Shown here piece by piece: positions 62,444 to 64,000 of a stretch of DNA of 64,000 nucleotides. The notes below the pieces were generated by a model that saw nothing but the letters and a program-made list of their open reading frames with translations, made no database searches and was not told the DNA's origin. Numbering within the stretch: the first letter of the stretch is position 1; each line of letters begins with the position of its first letter. The position numbers and the translations under genes are program-made. Source of the stretch: Phanerodontia chrysosporium (Eukaryota; Basidiomycota; Agaricomycetes; Polyporales; Phanerochaetaceae); assembly GCA_001910725.1 (NCBI GenBank), contig MJGA01000022.1, positions 434,001-498,000 of the forward strand, given 5' to 3'.

Positions 62444-62475
62444 CTAGGGGTTAGGGTTATGGACTAGGGTTAGGA
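62444..62475 (+). repeat. Interstitial telomere-like TTAGGG words
   Basis: Three to four degenerate TAGGGTTAGGG-type units within about 32 bp. The run is short, so it may be chance or a healed break rather than a chromosome end. Confidence 0.5.
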
Positions 62476-62529
62476 CAGGTACGCGTCAGAACGCGGTCAC
62501 GTGTTGGTCACGGGCTGGGAAAGGACTCC

Positions 62530-62895
62530 GAGTCATGTGAGGATCTTATCTTTATCTTATCTATGATGTAGACGCTCCGGTACAAGGGTATAGTAGGTAG
62601 CCGGACCCAGGGTCCGGGTAGTGTATTCTAGAATAGCGTAGAAGGTTCCGGACACATCCGGTACTCGGCTTTAGACTTCGCCGAGCCCGGAGTATCTTGG
62701 CAAGTATCGCACCATCATCACGCCATCGCGCATGTGATGGGCAGTATTAGGGGTCTCGGGTAGTACCAGGGGTCCTCCCCTTCATGTATATATACCGGGC
62801 TCTGCTGGGCTTAAGTCCCCAGCATCATCTACCTCGTCTACCACCTACTTCACTCTCGCAGTCAAGTTCAACCCCACCAAAGCTACTAAGGTAAG
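62530..62895 (+). repeat. Possible LTR remnant
   Basis: Contains CATGTATATATACCGGGCTC (62784-62803), almost the same as the promoter core of the Copia LTR (one extra G), followed by a CT-rich leader. The rest does not match that LTR and I could not define both ends. Possibly a solo LTR of another family. Confidence 0.35.
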
Positions 62896-63066
62896 TAGCG
62901 GGGTTTACTTTGACATTTAGATGATGCTATACCCCTTCGCGTCGACGTCGGCCTTAAGGGCTTGATCGTCGTGCGCAGCGTGCTCGACGTCGTTGCCGGC
63001 GACGTCGGCACCTTTTACTACTTATAATCTTGCGTTAGCAGGTTCGTCTCTTCGATGCGCGGCTAC

Positions 63067-63742
63067 CATCTGTAATAGGGGTAGTTCTTCATTCGTGGAG
63101 CTGGCGACTGAGGTCCACCTGTAAAAGGGGGCTGTACGTCGTCGGCCATGGGGTCGCATGGGCATTACTCGTCGAATTATCGCGAGTGATGTTTGTGTAG
63201 GCGGGTTCGAAGCGCACATCGACCTGTAATAGGCGATGCTGTGCTCGGCCTGTCCGGAGACCTAAACGACTTGGGATCTGGGGGATACGTTGGGCCACCT
63301 GACAAGGGGCTTGACATGTTGAGACCCACCGTTGGACACATGGCGCCAGGAGTGCGACCACGTGGGCGGGCTGTGCAATACAGCATGGGAATCTTCTTGC
63401 CGATCCACAGGCGTAAGTGGCCACGCGACGTGTGGGGTGTTGAGTCCACCGCAAGGTGACCGCATCTCCGGTACTGGATGACAAGCGGTAAGACGCTAGC
63501 ATCTAGGAAGTCCGTGGAGATCGTAGCCGTAAGGCACGACAAACCATTTGCAGCGGGTGTGGAAACCCGACTGAGATCTGAAACTCCCCCATCGCGCATG
63601 TGCAGAGAGAAAATGGCATGCCGTAAACGACTCTACCCACGAATGCGCGCGCATCAAGATTCGAACCGCAGCAAGAGAGGGCTGGTAATCCTCATTTTCT
63701 GAGCACTTTTCCTTCCATAAGCCGTACCTGTAAAAGGACGCT
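63067..63742 (+). repeat. Four dispersed ACCTGTAAwAGG-type motifs
   Basis: Variants at 63069 (TCTGTAATAGGGG), 63117 (ACCTGTAAAAGGGGG), 63232 (ACCTGTAATAGGCGATGCT) and 63726 (ACCTGTAAAAGGACGCT). The last differs by one base from the start of the 27-bp repeat at 62237. Same orientation throughout. Confidence 0.6.
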
Positions 63743-63764
63743 GGTTGATTATGTTATCACTAAG

Positions 63765-64000
63765 ATGAAGTTCTACAACAAGACCATCATTGCCCGCAAC
63801 GCCGCCGCCCCCTACCCCTCCCTTGCCGAGCGTATCTCGCTTCGCAAGGAGACCCAGGAAAAGGTCTACGAGGAGGTCAAGGAGAAGCTGGCCGAGATCG
63901 AGCGCCCCAAACAGCGCGAGAAGTATCTCCTCCAGCGCGAGCGTAACCGTCGCACCGTCACCCGCCCCGTCCCGAAGGCCGAGCAGAATCGCATCAACGA
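63765..64000 (+). CDS. Unrecognised charged protein, 5' part only
   Basis: An open frame from ATG 63765 runs off the window (78 codons). It begins MKFYNKTIIARNAAAPYPSL and continues with Glu/Lys/Arg-rich helical sequence such as KETQEKVYEEVKEKLAEIER and QREKYLLQRERNRRTVTRP. The codon bias is strongly toward C/G endings and unlike the surrounding repeats, which supports real coding. No family recognised. One of the ACCTGTAAAAGG motifs ends 22 bp upstream of the start. Confidence 0.6.
   Translation, partial: MKFYNKTIIARNAAAPYPSLAERISLRKETQEKVYEEVKEKLAEIERPKQREKYLLQRERNRRTVTRPVPKAEQNRIN

Larger units (their letters stand above)
61024..63764. other. Gene-poor, repeat-bearing region, 2.7 kb
   Basis: No coding frame with family motifs. 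Lower GC than the genes. Contains the short duplicated motifs, TTAGGG-like words and LTR-like promoter listed separately. Confidence 0.55.

Noticed and set aside
63640..63680. Possible tRNA T-arm (GGTTCGAATC on the minus strand)
   Set aside because: The flanking bases do not form the T stem and no acceptor or anticodon arm can be found.
62237..63742. CRISPR-like reading of the repeated motif
   Set aside because: Eukaryotic context, irregular spacing, degenerate units and no cas genes.

Overview
This window reads as nuclear DNA of a filamentous basidiomycete, most likely a wood-decay or polypore-type agaricomycete. The evidence is high GC with strongly C/G-ending codons, genes cut into many exons by short introns (mostly 47-66 nt, very often with a GTGCGT donor), and fungal families such as a fused GATase-CPSase URA2, an AzgA permease, a questin oxidase-like protein, a fungal SLATT protein and tandem flavin amine oxidases. 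I could not fix the species. Exon coordinates were worked out by hand from splice signals, reading-frame closure and remembered family motifs; no search was run.

Layout. 1-4236 (-): N-terminal two thirds of the pyrimidine enzyme URA2, cut by the window edge, with a GC-AG intron. 5507-8033 (-): AzgA-like purine permease in 11 exons, four of them 14-30 nt. 9849-10417 (-): SLATT membrane protein. 10834-11867 (-): proline-rich protein with a frame break. 13.2-13.7 kb: imperfect inverted repeat. 13974-16080 and 16596-18722 (-): tandem amine oxidases, the first decayed and the second intact. 21346-22503 (+): ERG25. 23168-24378 (+): F-box protein. 24891-25828 (-): cleavage factor CFIm25. 26144-27833 (-): MET17. 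29601-31505 (-): questin oxidase-like. 32454-33564 (+): phytanoyl-CoA dioxygenase-like. 33690-34393 (-) and 34697-37037 (+): heme-binding MAPR protein and S9 peptidase, sharing a 303-bp promoter. 37442-38282 (+): NC2 alpha. 38398-39549 (-): SLD5. 39854-40897 (-): C2H2 protein. 41632-46243 (-): RhoGEF. 46484-47573 (-): alpha/beta hydrolase. 48508-50416 (+): secreted BNR-repeat protein with one frame break. 50587-61023 (-): three tandem copies of an unassigned multi-pass membrane protein. The first has a frame break, the second is intact, and the third is split by a complete Ty1/Copia retrotransposon (54479-60640) with apparently identical 290-bp LTRs, a GATAC target duplication and an intact 1551-residue Gag-Pol. 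61-63.8 kb: gene-poor, with short dispersed repeats, telomere-like TTAGGG and an LTR-like promoter remnant. 63765-64000 (+): start of an unrecognised gene.

Most genes are unlinked housekeeping functions (pyrimidine, purine uptake, sulfur amino acids, sterols, mRNA 3' processing, transcription repression, DNA replication, Rho signalling). The accessory parts are the amine oxidase pair, the BNR gene with the tandem membrane family, and the retroelement. No single pathway joins them. The most notable features are the fresh Copia insertion in a tandem membrane-protein family, the decay of one amine oxidase next to its intact twin, the microexon-rich genes, and the repeat-rich right end.
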